A stretch of 64,000 nucleotides of DNA from Roseinatronobacter monicus (lineage in GTDB: Bacteria; Pseudomonadota; Alphaproteobacteria; Rhodobacterales; Rhodobacteraceae), in the NCBI RefSeq assembly GCF_006716865.1, contig NZ_VFPT01000004.1:1-64000 (forward strand), read 5' to 3'. Positions 1 through 8,405 of the stretch are shown one piece after another; the first letter of the stretch is position 1; each line of letters begins with the position of its first letter. Under the pieces are notes generated by a model, which made no database searches, was not told where the DNA came from, and worked only from the letters and a program-made list of their open reading frames with translations. The translations under genes and the position numbers were made by a program.

Positions 1-871
1 CTGTAGAGCTAGCCGCCTCCGTTGCTGCGGCTGTACGCGCGGGAAGGCCCGAGCGTTTCATTAATGGGATGGTGATGGATCCGGTCGAAACCGTATTTGC
101 CACAGCCGAGCCAGAGATAGTGCCCATTAGCCCGGACCCGATAATAGCAACAAAGCCCGGCCCGCCGATCATGCGCCTTGCGATGACCTGCGCAAAATCC
201 ACAATGAACTCACCCGCGCCAGAGCGCAGCAGGAACGCGCCGAACAGGATAAACATGAAAACAAAGCTGGCAGAGATGCGCGCAACCGAGCCGAACATCC
301 CGTCATCGGTGTAGAAAATGCGAAACAGCATCGTATCGGTGCGCAATCCGCTGAAGGTCAGCATGCCGGGCACATAAGCGCCCCAATAGGTTATATAGGT
401 AAAGCTGGCCAATATCAGGATCGGGATTACCCAGCCAGTCGTGCGCCGCGTGAATTCCACGGCCAGCGCCAGCGCAATCAGCGTGAAGACCCAGTCATGC
501 CACACCATGCGCATACCACGGTCGTAAAATGCCTGTTCTCCCAGTAGCAGATAGGCCACGAGAGAGATCGAAAGCGCCGCGAGTGTCAGATCGATTGCAA
601 GAACCAGCCGCCTCCCGGTTTGACCGCGCGCCTGCCATGCAGGATAGAGCAACGCGCACAACACCCCGAAGCCCGCAAAATGGATCACCGAGGTCATGAG
701 TTCTGGCCAGGTCGCGAAAGTGTTGAACCAGATATGCAGCAGCGCCAGACCGACACCGATCCAAAAGGCAGCGCGTCCATAAACGCTGTCTGGGCTGCGC
801 AATCCGGCCATGCCCGGTGCCACAACGTCAGTGGGGGCATCGGCGGGCCGCTGCGGCTGGTCGCTGGGCAT
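1..871 (-). CDS. TRAP transporter fused permease, 4TM/12TM type (partial, runs off left edge)
   Basis: The minus-strand frame stays open from the ATG at 871 to the window edge, about 290 residues. It encodes the N-terminal part of a fused TRAP permease, which joins the small and large membrane subunits and drives sodium-coupled uptake across the inner membrane. Several hydrophobic helices are visible, and near residue 230 a glycine-rich run IIGSGLMGTISGSAVANT, typical of the DctM-like domain of this family. A GGAGAG ribosome-binding site lies just upstream of the start. It follows a TAXI-type binding protein gene, the normal partner of fused permeases. The substrate is not known from sequence; a sulfonate or dicarboxylate is possible. 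Confidence 0.9.
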   Translation of the reverse strand, partial: MPSDQPQRPADAPTDVVAPGMAGLRSPDSVYGRAAFWIGVGLALLHIWFNTFATWPELMTSVIHFAGFGVLCALLYPAWQARGQTGRRLVLAIDLTLAALSISLVAYLLLGEQAFYDRGMRMVWHDWVFTLIALALAVEFTRRTTGWVIPILILASFTYITYWGAYVPGMLTFSGLRTDTMLFRIFYTDDGMFGSVARISASFVFMFILFGAFLLRSGAGEFIVDFAQVIARRMIGGPGFVAIIGSGLMGTISGSAVANTVSTGSITIPLMKRSGLPARTAAATEAASST

Positions 872-969
872 GTTACTCTCCGAAATTCGCGGCAGATAAT
901 GGTTTTGTCCGATACCCCTTTCAGGGCAACCGTGTTGGCGATCCGGCCCGAACTAGCGTCGGGTCACAG

Positions 970-1006
970 GGGCCGAAACATTATGCATGAGCTGCTGTTT
1001 CGGCCC
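970..1006 (-). promoter_or_regulatory. Intercistronic stem-loop between TRAP binding-protein and permease genes
   Basis: Perfect 11-bp arms (GGGCCGAAACA at 970-980, its complement at 996-1006) surround a 15-base loop. There is no T-run after it. It lies directly after the binding-protein stop codon, so it may protect the upstream message or reduce read-through, giving more binding protein than permease. This role is inferred from position. Confidence 0.6.
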
Positions 1007-1012
1007 GCAGTC

Positions 1013-2050
1013 TCAATCTACTGGTTGCAGATTATCGGGGATTTCCAACCCGGCTTCCTCGAAATAACGCGCCGCGCCTGCATGTAATGGCAAGGGCAAG
1101 CCAGCCAGCGCGTTGTCTAGGGACATGTCGCAGGTGGCGATATGAACATTACACAAAAAACCAAGGTTCTCGTAAATCGCCTTGGTAAACAGATACACAT
1201 CCTCTTCAGGGACATCGGCATTGACCGACAGGAAGTTGGGCTGGGCGATCGTGTCCACAGGTTCTGGCTGGTTGGGATAGGTTTCGGCCGGAATGGTGAT
1301 CGGGAAATACATGTTCAATCCGCCATCAAATGCCGCTGCCTGATCTTCGGTGAAGGACAGAAGTGTTACGCCGTCACCCATCTGGGCCTTTGCTTGTGTT
1401 ACGCTGCCCACGCCGAAGCCAGAATTAACGATCATTCCGTGGATATTTCCGTTGATCATAGATTCGACCGAAGGGGCAAATCCCTGATAGACAGTATCCA
1501 TGTCCTCATCGACATTAATGCCAAAATTGCCAAGGTAGAACCTGGCGGAGTGTTCTGTGCCTGAATTGCGCGCACCAATAGAGAACCGGCCGTCGAAGTC
1601 GCGCAGATCGTCAACTGTTCCAGTTTCGGCCCGGTCAGATGTCACAAGTATATGCTTCACACTGGGCCAGAGCAGCGCGATCGAACGCAGGTTTTCTTGT
1701 GGTCCCTCGGATTCAAGAATGCCCGAACCTTCGCGCGCCCATTGACCGAAGATGGCCAGATAAATGCCGAACTGAGCCTGATCGTCGCGCATCAACCCAA
1801 CATTCTCGCCCGAACCGGCAGAACTGATTGCAGAGATATCGATGCCATGCGCCGCCTGAAGTTGCATTTTCGCAAGCGTGGCCAGCGCGACCCCGACTGG
1901 ATAAAAGGTGCCACCGGTTCCCGCTGTCGTCAGGATATAGCTTCTTTCCTCTGCAGCAGCTGGAGAGGCTGTCCCGAGAGCGGCGCTTAGCGCGAAAACC
2001 GAAACGACGCTGGCTGTCGTGCGTTGAAATCGCTTCATGGTCATTTTCAA
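1013..2050 (-). CDS. TAXI family TRAP transporter solute-binding protein
   Basis: 345 residues with an N-terminal Sec signal peptide: basic start, hydrophobic stretch to about residue 30, cleavage after a PAAA-like motif. The mature part begins with the TTAGTGGTFYPVG motif seen in TAXI (TRAP-associated extracytoplasmic immunogenic) receptors. It acts in the periplasm, handing a ligand to the fused permease encoded 140 bases downstream. In-frame ATGs at 2044 and 2038 are alternative starts. The ligand is unknown; TAXI receptors have been linked mainly to glutamate and other carboxylates, while the surrounding genes suggest sulfonates. Confidence 0.92.
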   Translation of the reverse strand: MKMTMKRFQRTTASVVSVFALSAALGTASPAAAEERSYILTTAGTGGTFYPVGVALATLAKMQLQAAHGIDISAISSAGSGENVGLMRDDQAQFGIYLAIFGQWAREGSGILESEGPQENLRSIALLWPSVKHILVTSDRAETGTVDDLRDFDGRFSIGARNSGTEHSARFYLGNFGINVDEDMDTVYQGFAPSVESMINGNIHGMIVNSGFGVGSVTQAKAQMGDGVTLLSFTEDQAAAFDGGLNMYFPITIPAETYPNQPEPVDTIAQPNFLSVNADVPEEDVYLFTKAIYENLGFLCNVHIATCDMSLDNALAGLPLPLHAGAARYFEEAGLEIPDNLQPVD

Positions 2051-2413
2051 TCCCCTGTTGATGTGCGCGATCTTGAACTATGCGCATTTTCTGAATAACG
2101 ATGCCGGTGTTCTTGTCCTTCCCTAAGATCAAGACATGTGAAGTTCACCCGCGGGTGTGGCAGCGCGTGACACAGGAACCTTTGCAGCGTCAAAGTTTGC
2201 TGCGAACCCGATGCTTGCAGACAAGTCGTCGCGGTCTTTGGAGTCAATATTCGCATTGATCTGGTATTATTAATTTGCGCGAACTGGACTTACGCCTACG
2301 TTGCTCAGGGGGCTTGCGCGCATGATGTAAAACCGGTTGCTTAAAAAATAAGCCTTGGAGAGCTTCAAATGGGTCCGAGTGGCGTGCCGCTTGTGTGCGT
2401 TAGGCTTATACTA
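2051..2413. other. Intergenic region upstream of the TAXI operon
   Basis: About 360 bases without a convincing gene. It must hold the promoter of the minus-strand TAXI operon and ends at the left TA of the IS630-type element. No clear operator was recognised; short open frames here have no coding features. Confidence 0.5.
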
Positions 2414-3651
2414 GTGCCTCGCTTCGGGGTATTTGACAGCTTTGATTTTTTCTGAATCTCTGTGGAGCGTAGCAGCTTTCTGGGGGTGAGATGATGACAA
2501 GAGGGTGCAAGCCGAAGTATGTAGTTCGACTGACGACAGAGGAGCGTGAACACCTTGAAGGGATGATCAGAACGGGTCGGCAAGCCGCCTACAGACTGCT
2601 GAAGGCGCGGATTTTGCTGAAGGCGGATGTGTCCTCTGATGGCCCGGGATGGGAAGATGCGCGCATTGCCGAGGCATTAGAGACCAGTCTCTCGACTGTT
2701 TTCCGCACCCGGCGCCAACTTGTGGAGGAAGGGCTTGAGGCGACTTTAGCGCGCAAAGTTCCAGCGTCGCTTTCACAACCTCGGATCTTCGATGGGCAAG
2801 CCGAGGCCAAGCTGATCGCGCTTGCCTGTTCCGAACCACCCGAAGGATATACGCACTGGACACTCAGGTTGTTGGAAAAGCGGGTTGTCGAACTGGGCAT
2901 TGTTGAGCAGGCCAGTGATACCACAATCCAACGCACGCTTAAAAAAACGCGCTCAAACCGCACCGGAACCGGTACTGGGTAATCCCACCCAAAGCCAACG
3001 CTGGTTTCGTGGCGGCCATGGAGAATGTGCTGGACGTCTACACCCGTCCACACGATCAAAACCGTCCGCTGGTTTGTCTGGACGAGACCAGCAAACAATT
3101 GACCCGTGAGACCCGCACACCCATTCCCATGCAGCCAGGGCGCGAGGCGCGCCATGACTACGAATATGAACGCGCAGGTGTCGCCAGCCTGTTCATGTTA
3201 TTCGCTCCTCTGGAGGGCTGGCGCCACGTCGAGATACGCGATCGACGCACTGCCATCGATTATGCCCATATCCTGCGCGATCTGGCTGATCTCCACTTTC
3301 CCTATGCCGAAAAGATCGATCTCGTGCAGGATAATCTGAACACCCACAACCCTGCATCGCTGTACGAGGCTTTCCCGCCTGCCCAAGCGCGCCGCATCGC
3401 ACAACGGTTCGAATGGCACTACACGCCAAAACATGGGTCTTGGCTCAACATCGCTGAATGTGAACTCAGCGTCCTCGCTCGCCAATGTCTGGCCCGGCGC
3501 ATCCCGGACAAAACTATGCTGAAGGCCGAAGTCGATGCATGGACAACAAATCGCAACTCCCAACGCGCCAAAACCAACTGGCAGTTCACAACTCAAGACG
3601 CGCGCACAAAGCTTATCCGGCTTTATCCGCAAATCGAGTGAATCGCAGGAC
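2414..3651 (+). mobile_element. IS630-family insertion sequence, about 1.24 kb
   Basis: The transposase region lies between two TA dinucleotides (2412-2413 and 3652-3653), as expected for IS630 elements, which duplicate a TA target. Inside them the ends GTGCCTCGCTTC and, on the other strand, GTCCTGCGATTC match at 8 of 12 positions, a plausible imperfect terminal repeat. The exact ends are my inference from these matches. Confidence 0.7.
2491..3641 (+). CDS. IS630-family transposase made by -1 frameshifting
   Basis: Two overlapping frames encode one protein. The first (2491-2982) has an N-terminal helix-turn-helix region. The second, visible from the ATG at 3009 but open further upstream, has the DDE domain with CLDETSKQL, VQDNLNTHN and the GSWLNIAECE motif typical of IS630. 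They overlap at a run of seven A bases (2941-2947). A -1 slip there joins the first frame to a continuous stretch reading KPHRNRYWVIPPKANAGF, which fits the family. Programmed frameshifting at A-runs is known for IS630, so this copy may be functional. Total product about 385 residues. Confidence 0.85.
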
Positions 3652-3758
3652 TAGGAGTCGTTGAGGAACCGAAATTTGACGGGTTGACGTCCAGGTGCGG
3701 AGCGTTTCATGTAGGCGCATGATACGTCCTTGTTTTTCTTTCCGCTGCAGAACGGCTT

Positions 3759-3935
3759 GAGGTTTGCGTGCGTAGTCAGCGCGAAGATCATGGTGTTTCG
3801 CGTCGGGCCAATGCGATCCTGTTGCTGGATGACGGGAAGTCCTGCCAGGCTATTGCAGAATTTCTGTATCCGGACGACGACACCATTCGCGACTGGTCGG
3901 TTAAGGGGAAAAGCACGTGCTTGACGTTTTATTGA
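3759..3935 (+). pseudogene. Remnant of a second transposase (N-terminal helix-turn-helix part)
   Basis: An open frame without its own start encodes RSQREDHGVSRRANAILLL followed by DDGKSCQAIAEFLY, which resembles the N-terminal helix-turn-helix of IS630-like transposases of a different group from the neighbouring intact element. It stops after about 58 codons and no catalytic domain follows. It is probably the leftover of an older insertion next to the IclR gene. Confidence 0.5.
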
Positions 3936-4041
3936 TCAAACGCAATACGCCGCAGACCCTTGCACCCAGCGGACAACAACTTGGCAATGCCGTCAGCCCG
4001 AATAATCGGCTGTTGCGCATGAATGGCCCCCCTACGGGTTA

Positions 4042-4824
4042 TTACAATAGCTCCGACAGTTCTTTCGCCGCCTGTTTCAAACGTGGCAACAACGCATAGC
4101 CCTTTTCCAGCGAAATGCGCTGCGTCGGACCCTGAAACGCGATTGTGGCAGGCATGCGCCCATATTTGTCATGTACCGGCATGGCGAATGCTATGGCCCC
4201 ATCAAGAAATTCCTCGTTATCGACAGCAAAACCTTGCGCGCGCACCTTGGCAATCTCGGCGCGCAAGGCATCGCGGTCGGTGATGGTATAGGCGGTCTTC
4301 GCCTCCAGCTCGACATTGCGCAGGAAGCTTTCCAGCCTCAATTCGCTTAGCGTCGAGAGGTACAGTTTGCCCGAAGCTGTGCAATAAAGCGGCACATGCG
4401 TGCCCACCGAAAACTGGACGCGTAAGGGCCACTCTGTCTCGACCCTGTCCAAATATACCATCGCTTCGCGGTCGGGTATCGCAACATTGCATGTTTCGCC
4501 TGTATCCTTGGCAAGGGCACGCAAGACTGCAAGCCGCGAGGTGCGCACGCGCATGGTCGACAGCGTAGCCACTGCAAATTGGCGCGTGCGCGGTCCGACA
4601 GAATAGGAACGACCATCGGGTTCGCGTTGCAGATAGCCTTCTTCCTCCAGGGTTTGGAATAGCCGGTGCAGAGTGGCCTTTGGCAATTCTGTTGCATTGC
4701 CCAGATCAGCAGGAGTCACCGGTCCGCCAATGCGCACAATCTCTTCCAGAATTGTCAGCATTCGCATGGTTGTCGGAATGCGACCTGTCTGCGCTGCGCC
4801 ATCGTTGTCTGTATTGTGCATCAT
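4042..4824 (-). CDS. iseR: IclR-family transcriptional regulator, probable sulfonate (isethionate) regulator
   Basis: 260 residues: an N-terminal winged helix (about 17-80, with TELPKATLHRLFQTLEEEGY as the recognition region) and a C-terminal IclR ligand-binding domain (about 95-258). It lies upstream of and in the same direction as nothing else, and its start is 32 bases downstream of the TRAP large-permease stop codon, so it may be co-transcribed with the transporter. Known isethionate clusters carry an IclR-type regulator next to a TRAP transporter, the basis for the tentative symbol. The family assignment is firm; the ligand is inferred from context. Confidence 0.8.
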   Translation of the reverse strand: MMHNTDNDGAAQTGRIPTTMRMLTILEEIVRIGGPVTPADLGNATELPKATLHRLFQTLEEEGYLQREPDGRSYSVGPRTRQFAVATLSTMRVRTSRLAVLRALAKDTGETCNVAIPDREAMVYLDRVETEWPLRVQFSVGTHVPLYCTASGKLYLSTLSELRLESFLRNVELEAKTAYTITDRDALRAEIAKVRAQGFAVDNEEFLDGAIAFAMPVHDKYGRMPATIAFQGPTQRISLEKGYALLPRLKQAAKELSELL

Positions 4825-4856
4825 CTCTCATGCCCATCAATTCGCTGGCCCCGGCG

Positions 4857-6239
4857 TCAGGTCAGCGCCAATGAAAGCCATGGAACAAAGGCAACCAGCA
4901 ACCAAACTGCGATCAGAGCGATCAGATAAGGCACAATATACTTCAGCAATCGCATATATGGCACCCCAGTTACGCCACTTGCGACATAAAGGTTCAGCCC
5001 ATAGGGCGGCGTAATGAAGCCGATCGAGCCGCCAATCAGGAAAATAACAGCGAAATGCACCGGATCGACACCGACGCTGACGGCAATCGGAGCAAGTATC
5101 GGTGCCATGATAATGGTGTTTGGCAAGCTTTCCAACACCATACCCGCAATAAAGACAAATGCCATCGCCATCAGCAACACGGCATAATATCCGCCGATTC
5201 CCGTCATGAAGGTTTCAATGGCGTCTTTCGCACCCAGCAGCGACAGGATCTGCTGCATGACAACCGATATACCGATCAAGGGGGCAAGCATACCGGCAAT
5301 GCGTGCAGAATTCAGCACGACCGAGGGCAGGTCGCGCAGGCGGAACCCTTCGACCAGAACCATCTCGATCCAGCCCGGCACACGGGTCAGGTCTTCGTTT
5401 TCCGATTGGCCGCGATTGATGAGCCGATAAAGCGGGCGCGAGATCAGTGCCACGATGACGCAGAATCCGACAGTTACACCTGCTGCTTCTGTCGGAGAAA
5501 ACTTGCCAGTATAGATGCCCCATAAAACCAACCCGATGGCGAAAAAGCCAAGCCATGCCCCGAAGGCTGTTTTCAGCATGCGGTCGAACTGAAAGCGGAT
5601 CAGATGCCCCCAGCCATTGACGCGGCACACGATCCAGCAAGTGATCTGCATCCCCACCACCATCAGCGCGCCAGGGATAATACCGGCCAGAAACAACTCG
5701 GAAATCGAAAGGTTCATCAGGAACCCATAGACAATGAAGATGATCGAGGGCGGGATGATAATACCGACAGTGCCGCCCGCCGCTGCGGTCGCCGCCGCGA
5801 AGCGTTCATCAAAGCCATTCTTGACCATGCGCGGATGCATCATGGCACCAATCGTTGCGGTTGTCGCGGAATTGGACCCCGAAATGGCGGCGAATAAACC
5901 ACAAGCGCCGATACTTGCCATGCCAAGCCCGCCGCGCAGCCAGCCAAGACAGGCATAGGCGAAAGACGACAGCCGGTGCGCGATGCCAGAGCGGTTGATC
6001 AGATCTCCAGTCAGGATGAACAAAGGCATGGCCAGAAGCGCGAATGATGTCGTGAACACCGCCGAGAAGGCATAGCCGATATTGTCGAGCGTCAGATCGA
6101 CAACAAAACTCATGGCGACGACCCACAGGCCGATCACAAGAAAGATCGGCACACCAAGCATGAAAAAGCCCGAGGCGATCAGCGAGAATATTAGTGTCAG
6201 CGTTCCGTCTGTCATCGCAGAAGTCCTATTCGCGGGCAA
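4857..6239 (-). CDS. iseM: TRAP transporter large permease (DctM type)
   Basis: 460 residues with about 12 predicted hydrophobic helices. The DctM motif region near residues 100-140 (CGLFAAISGSNSATTATIGA) and the GIIIPPSIIFIVYG segment are clear. As the ion-coupled membrane subunit it translocates substrate delivered by the binding protein. Its start overlaps the end of the small-permease gene by 14 bases, so the two are translationally linked. The symbol iseM rests on the adjacent IclR regulator and GMC dehydrogenase, an arrangement reported for isethionate use; a taurine transporter (tauM) is the main alternative. Confidence 0.9.
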   Translation of the reverse strand: MPANRTSAMTDGTLTLIFSLIASGFFMLGVPIFLVIGLWVVAMSFVVDLTLDNIGYAFSAVFTTSFALLAMPLFILTGDLINRSGIAHRLSSFAYACLGWLRGGLGMASIGACGLFAAISGSNSATTATIGAMMHPRMVKNGFDERFAAATAAAGGTVGIIIPPSIIFIVYGFLMNLSISELFLAGIIPGALMVVGMQITCWIVCRVNGWGHLIRFQFDRMLKTAFGAWLGFFAIGLVLWGIYTGKFSPTEAAGVTVGFCVIVALISRPLYRLINRGQSENEDLTRVPGWIEMVLVEGFRLRDLPSVVLNSARIAGMLAPLIGISVVMQQILSLLGAKDAIETFMTGIGGYYAVLLMAMAFVFIAGMVLESLPNTIIMAPILAPIAVSVGVDPVHFAVIFLIGGSIGFITPPYGLNLYVASGVTGVPYMRLLKYIVPYLIALIAVWLLVAFVPWLSLALT

Positions 6240-6894
6240 GTTCGTTGGTCAGGCCGAATTCGCGGCCTGCGCGGTAATTGCGGATATCCTGAAGCAGGTT
6301 TTCCAACACGCGTGCATAAAGCAGCAACCAGGCCGCCGGGACACAAATGTAGAACCACCACCGCATCACATTGTCGGTGCCCAACAGCATCTGGAAATTC
6401 GCAGCCGAATTGGCAGTAAGGCGCAGGGTTGCAACCATGACGATCACGGCCATGATGTACCACAAGCCTGCATCAAGACAGGACAGCGCCAGCCGGCCTT
6501 TCGGGGGCATCATTGCGCGGAATTCGCCAAAGGACAGATGTGTGCGCAGCTTGACGTTATAGGCACAGCCGATCCATGTCAGCAGCAGAAACAGATAGGG
6601 CGGCAGCGTCGTCGACCATGGTGCCTGAACATTGAAAACAAAGCGCCGGATTACTTCAACAAAGATAATTGCAGCGATGGTCAGATATATGAAGAACATC
6701 GCGGTCGGTTCCAGATAGCGATCCAGAAGCTTTGCCTTGCGCAAGGCCATCATGACCAGAAATGCCGCAGGCAGCAGCGCCATGGCAATGATCCAATAAA
6801 GTGCCGGATTTCGGATGGCGCGTGATATGGCCCAGGACTGGCCCGATAGGACCGCGTCCCAGATTGCCATGAACCCTGTCAAAAATTCCTGCAT
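6226..6894 (-). CDS. iseL: TRAP transporter small permease (DctQ type)
   Basis: About 222 residues from the ATG at 6894, chosen because an AGAGG site lies 10 bases upstream; the frame is open to an ATG at 6951, which would add a proline-rich leader. Four hydrophobic helices, with the WSTTLPPYLFLLLTWIG segment typical of DctQ. It pairs with the large permease in the inner membrane. It overlaps the downstream permease gene and follows the binding-protein gene after a GC-rich hairpin. Specificity is inferred from the cluster only. Confidence 0.85.
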   Translation of the reverse strand: MQEFLTGFMAIWDAVLSGQSWAISRAIRNPALYWIIAMALLPAAFLVMMALRKAKLLDRYLEPTAMFFIYLTIAAIIFVEVIRRFVFNVQAPWSTTLPPYLFLLLTWIGCAYNVKLRTHLSFGEFRAMMPPKGRLALSCLDAGLWYIMAVIVMVATLRLTANSAANFQMLLGTDNVMRWWFYICVPAAWLLLYARVLENLLQDIRNYRAGREFGLTNELARE

Positions 6895-6999
6895 GCGTGG
6901 ATGGCCTCTTGCTGGCGGAAGGGGTAGGGCCGCGGACAAGGCGTTGTTCATGGACGCCTTGCCCTTTGCTGGCCCAAAAAAGCAGGGACGCGAAAGCGC

Positions 7000-7024
7000 G
7001 CGCCCGGTAAATATGTCCGGGCGC
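7000..7024 (-). promoter_or_regulatory. GC-rich hairpin after the TRAP binding-protein gene
   Basis: Perfect 8-bp arms GCGCCCGG (7000-7007) and CCGGGCGC (7017-7024) with a 9-base loop, lying just downstream of the binding-protein stop codon on the minus strand. No T-run follows. It matches in position the hairpin at 970-1006 in the other TRAP operon, and is probably a message-stabilising or attenuating element. Confidence 0.55.
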
Positions 7025-7040
7025 CGCCTGCCGCGTCAGA

Positions 7041-8270
7041 TCAACCGCGCCACCAGCGGCGTGGCTCGACATTCTCGGCCAGCATATCGGCCGGAATTTC
7101 GCGCGCGATGCGGTGAATCTCGCTATAGGTGTCAATGCCACCTGCCCAGTTATTGATCCGCTCGCGCCACTGTTCCCAAGGGCCGGGCACAAACTCGGGA
7201 GAGCACATTTCTTCTGCTTCGCGCCGGGCTTCGGCGGTCAGGAAGGCATTGCGCACGCCATGCTCGGCGAAAATCGTGCCGGGCATTTGCGGGTCCGAGA
7301 AGCCAACAGTATTTATGAGTGCCGCCTCATTAGCGTATTGCGCGGCAATCTGCGCGAGATACGAGGATTCCATTACCGCATCCTGCAAATGGCCGTCCAG
7401 CTTGTCGAAACTGTCGGCTGACATGGCCGTGTGTTCGGTCCCGCAGAAGAAGCGCAGATCCACACTTTGCGACACGACGGGTGACATATTGGCATAGGCC
7501 ACTGCCGATGCCCAAGTTTCCGCACCGTCAATCAACCCCTGACGCAAGCCATCCAGCGTCTCTTCCCACGCAATCGGGGTGGGGTTGAGGTTCATCAACT
7601 CCATCGCGATGCGCCCAAGTTGCGTGCCCGTGACACGGTTGCGCGTGCCTGCCAGTTCGGTCACGCTGGTAACAGTTGGTTTGTCGCGCCAAGAACTGCC
7701 AAGCTGGATGCCACGCAATTCGCAATGCGTGAACAGGAATTTCAAGCCATGCATCCGCTCCAACGGCTCTCGCAAGATGCGATTGCTCTCAGGGCTGTAG
7801 AAGAAATGGTATTGTGCCGCACGGCTTGGGAACATGTAGGCATAATCCAGCACATTCAGATAGGGCGCGCCACCTGCTGAATTTTGGGTCGAGGCAGAGA
7901 ACAGATCGACAATACCTTCTTGTGTCTTGGAGACGCAATCAAGCTGGCCGCAGATCTGGTTGTCGCCGATAAATTCAATCCGCAACTCGCCATCCGTACG
8001 CTCCTCAATGTCGCGGATGAATTCAAGTATACCATTCCGTTCGATCATCAGATTGCGGGCATTAAACCCCGCAGCCCCGTGGCGTAGAGTGAATTTTGCC
8101 TCCTTGGCATGGCGCTTGTCGTAAGTGGACCCTGCTGCAGCTGCCAGTTGAGGCAGCGTGACAGCTCCTGTCAGCCCCCCCAGTGCAAGCATGGTCGAAC
8201 TCATCCCGAAGCGTTGCGTGATGCGTAAAAAATCCCGGCGTGAAATGCCGGACAGGTCACGTTTAGTCAT
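7041..8270 (-). CDS. iseK: TRAP transporter substrate-binding protein (DctP type), Tat-exported
   Basis: 409 residues. The N-terminus has a twin-arginine signal, ISRRDFLRI near residues 9-17, followed by a hydrophobic stretch ending in LPQLAAAAG. The rest is a DctP-like receptor, including the conserved arginine-containing region ELAGTRNRVTG near residue 205. Export by Tat implies folding before export, as known for some TRAP receptors. It is the first gene of the K-L-M transport operon and is divergent from the GMC dehydrogenase gene. Isethionate is the favoured ligand from context; taurine is possible. Confidence 0.9.
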   Translation of the reverse strand: MTKRDLSGISRRDFLRITQRFGMSSTMLALGGLTGAVTLPQLAAAAGSTYDKRHAKEAKFTLRHGAAGFNARNLMIERNGILEFIRDIEERTDGELRIEFIGDNQICGQLDCVSKTQEGIVDLFSASTQNSAGGAPYLNVLDYAYMFPSRAAQYHFFYSPESNRILREPLERMHGLKFLFTHCELRGIQLGSSWRDKPTVTSVTELAGTRNRVTGTQLGRIAMELMNLNPTPIAWEETLDGLRQGLIDGAETWASAVAYANMSPVVSQSVDLRFFCGTEHTAMSADSFDKLDGHLQDAVMESSYLAQIAAQYANEAALINTVGFSDPQMPGTIFAEHGVRNAFLTAEARREAEEMCSPEFVPGPWEQWRERINNWAGGIDTYSEIHRIAREIPADMLAENVEPRRWWRG

Positions 8271-8405
8271 GGTCTCCTCCCTGATCTGACTAACAGTCGA
8301 AAATTAGAAAACTCCATTTGTGAGACTTGAGGTTTCAAAAAAGCACCTCTATGTTTTCAAGTCAAGCGTTTTGACATGTGGGCCGAAACAAGGGGAGGGG
8401 GGCAG
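8271..8405. promoter_or_regulatory. Divergent promoter region between TRAP operon and GMC dehydrogenase
   Basis: This 135-base AT-richer gap separates two outward-reading transcription units. It contains an inverted repeat GACTTGA (8324-8330) / TCAAGTC (8357-8363), 26 bases apart. It may be an operator for the IclR regulator; binding is not shown by sequence alone. A strong GGGAGGGGGG site precedes the dehydrogenase start. Confidence 0.45.
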
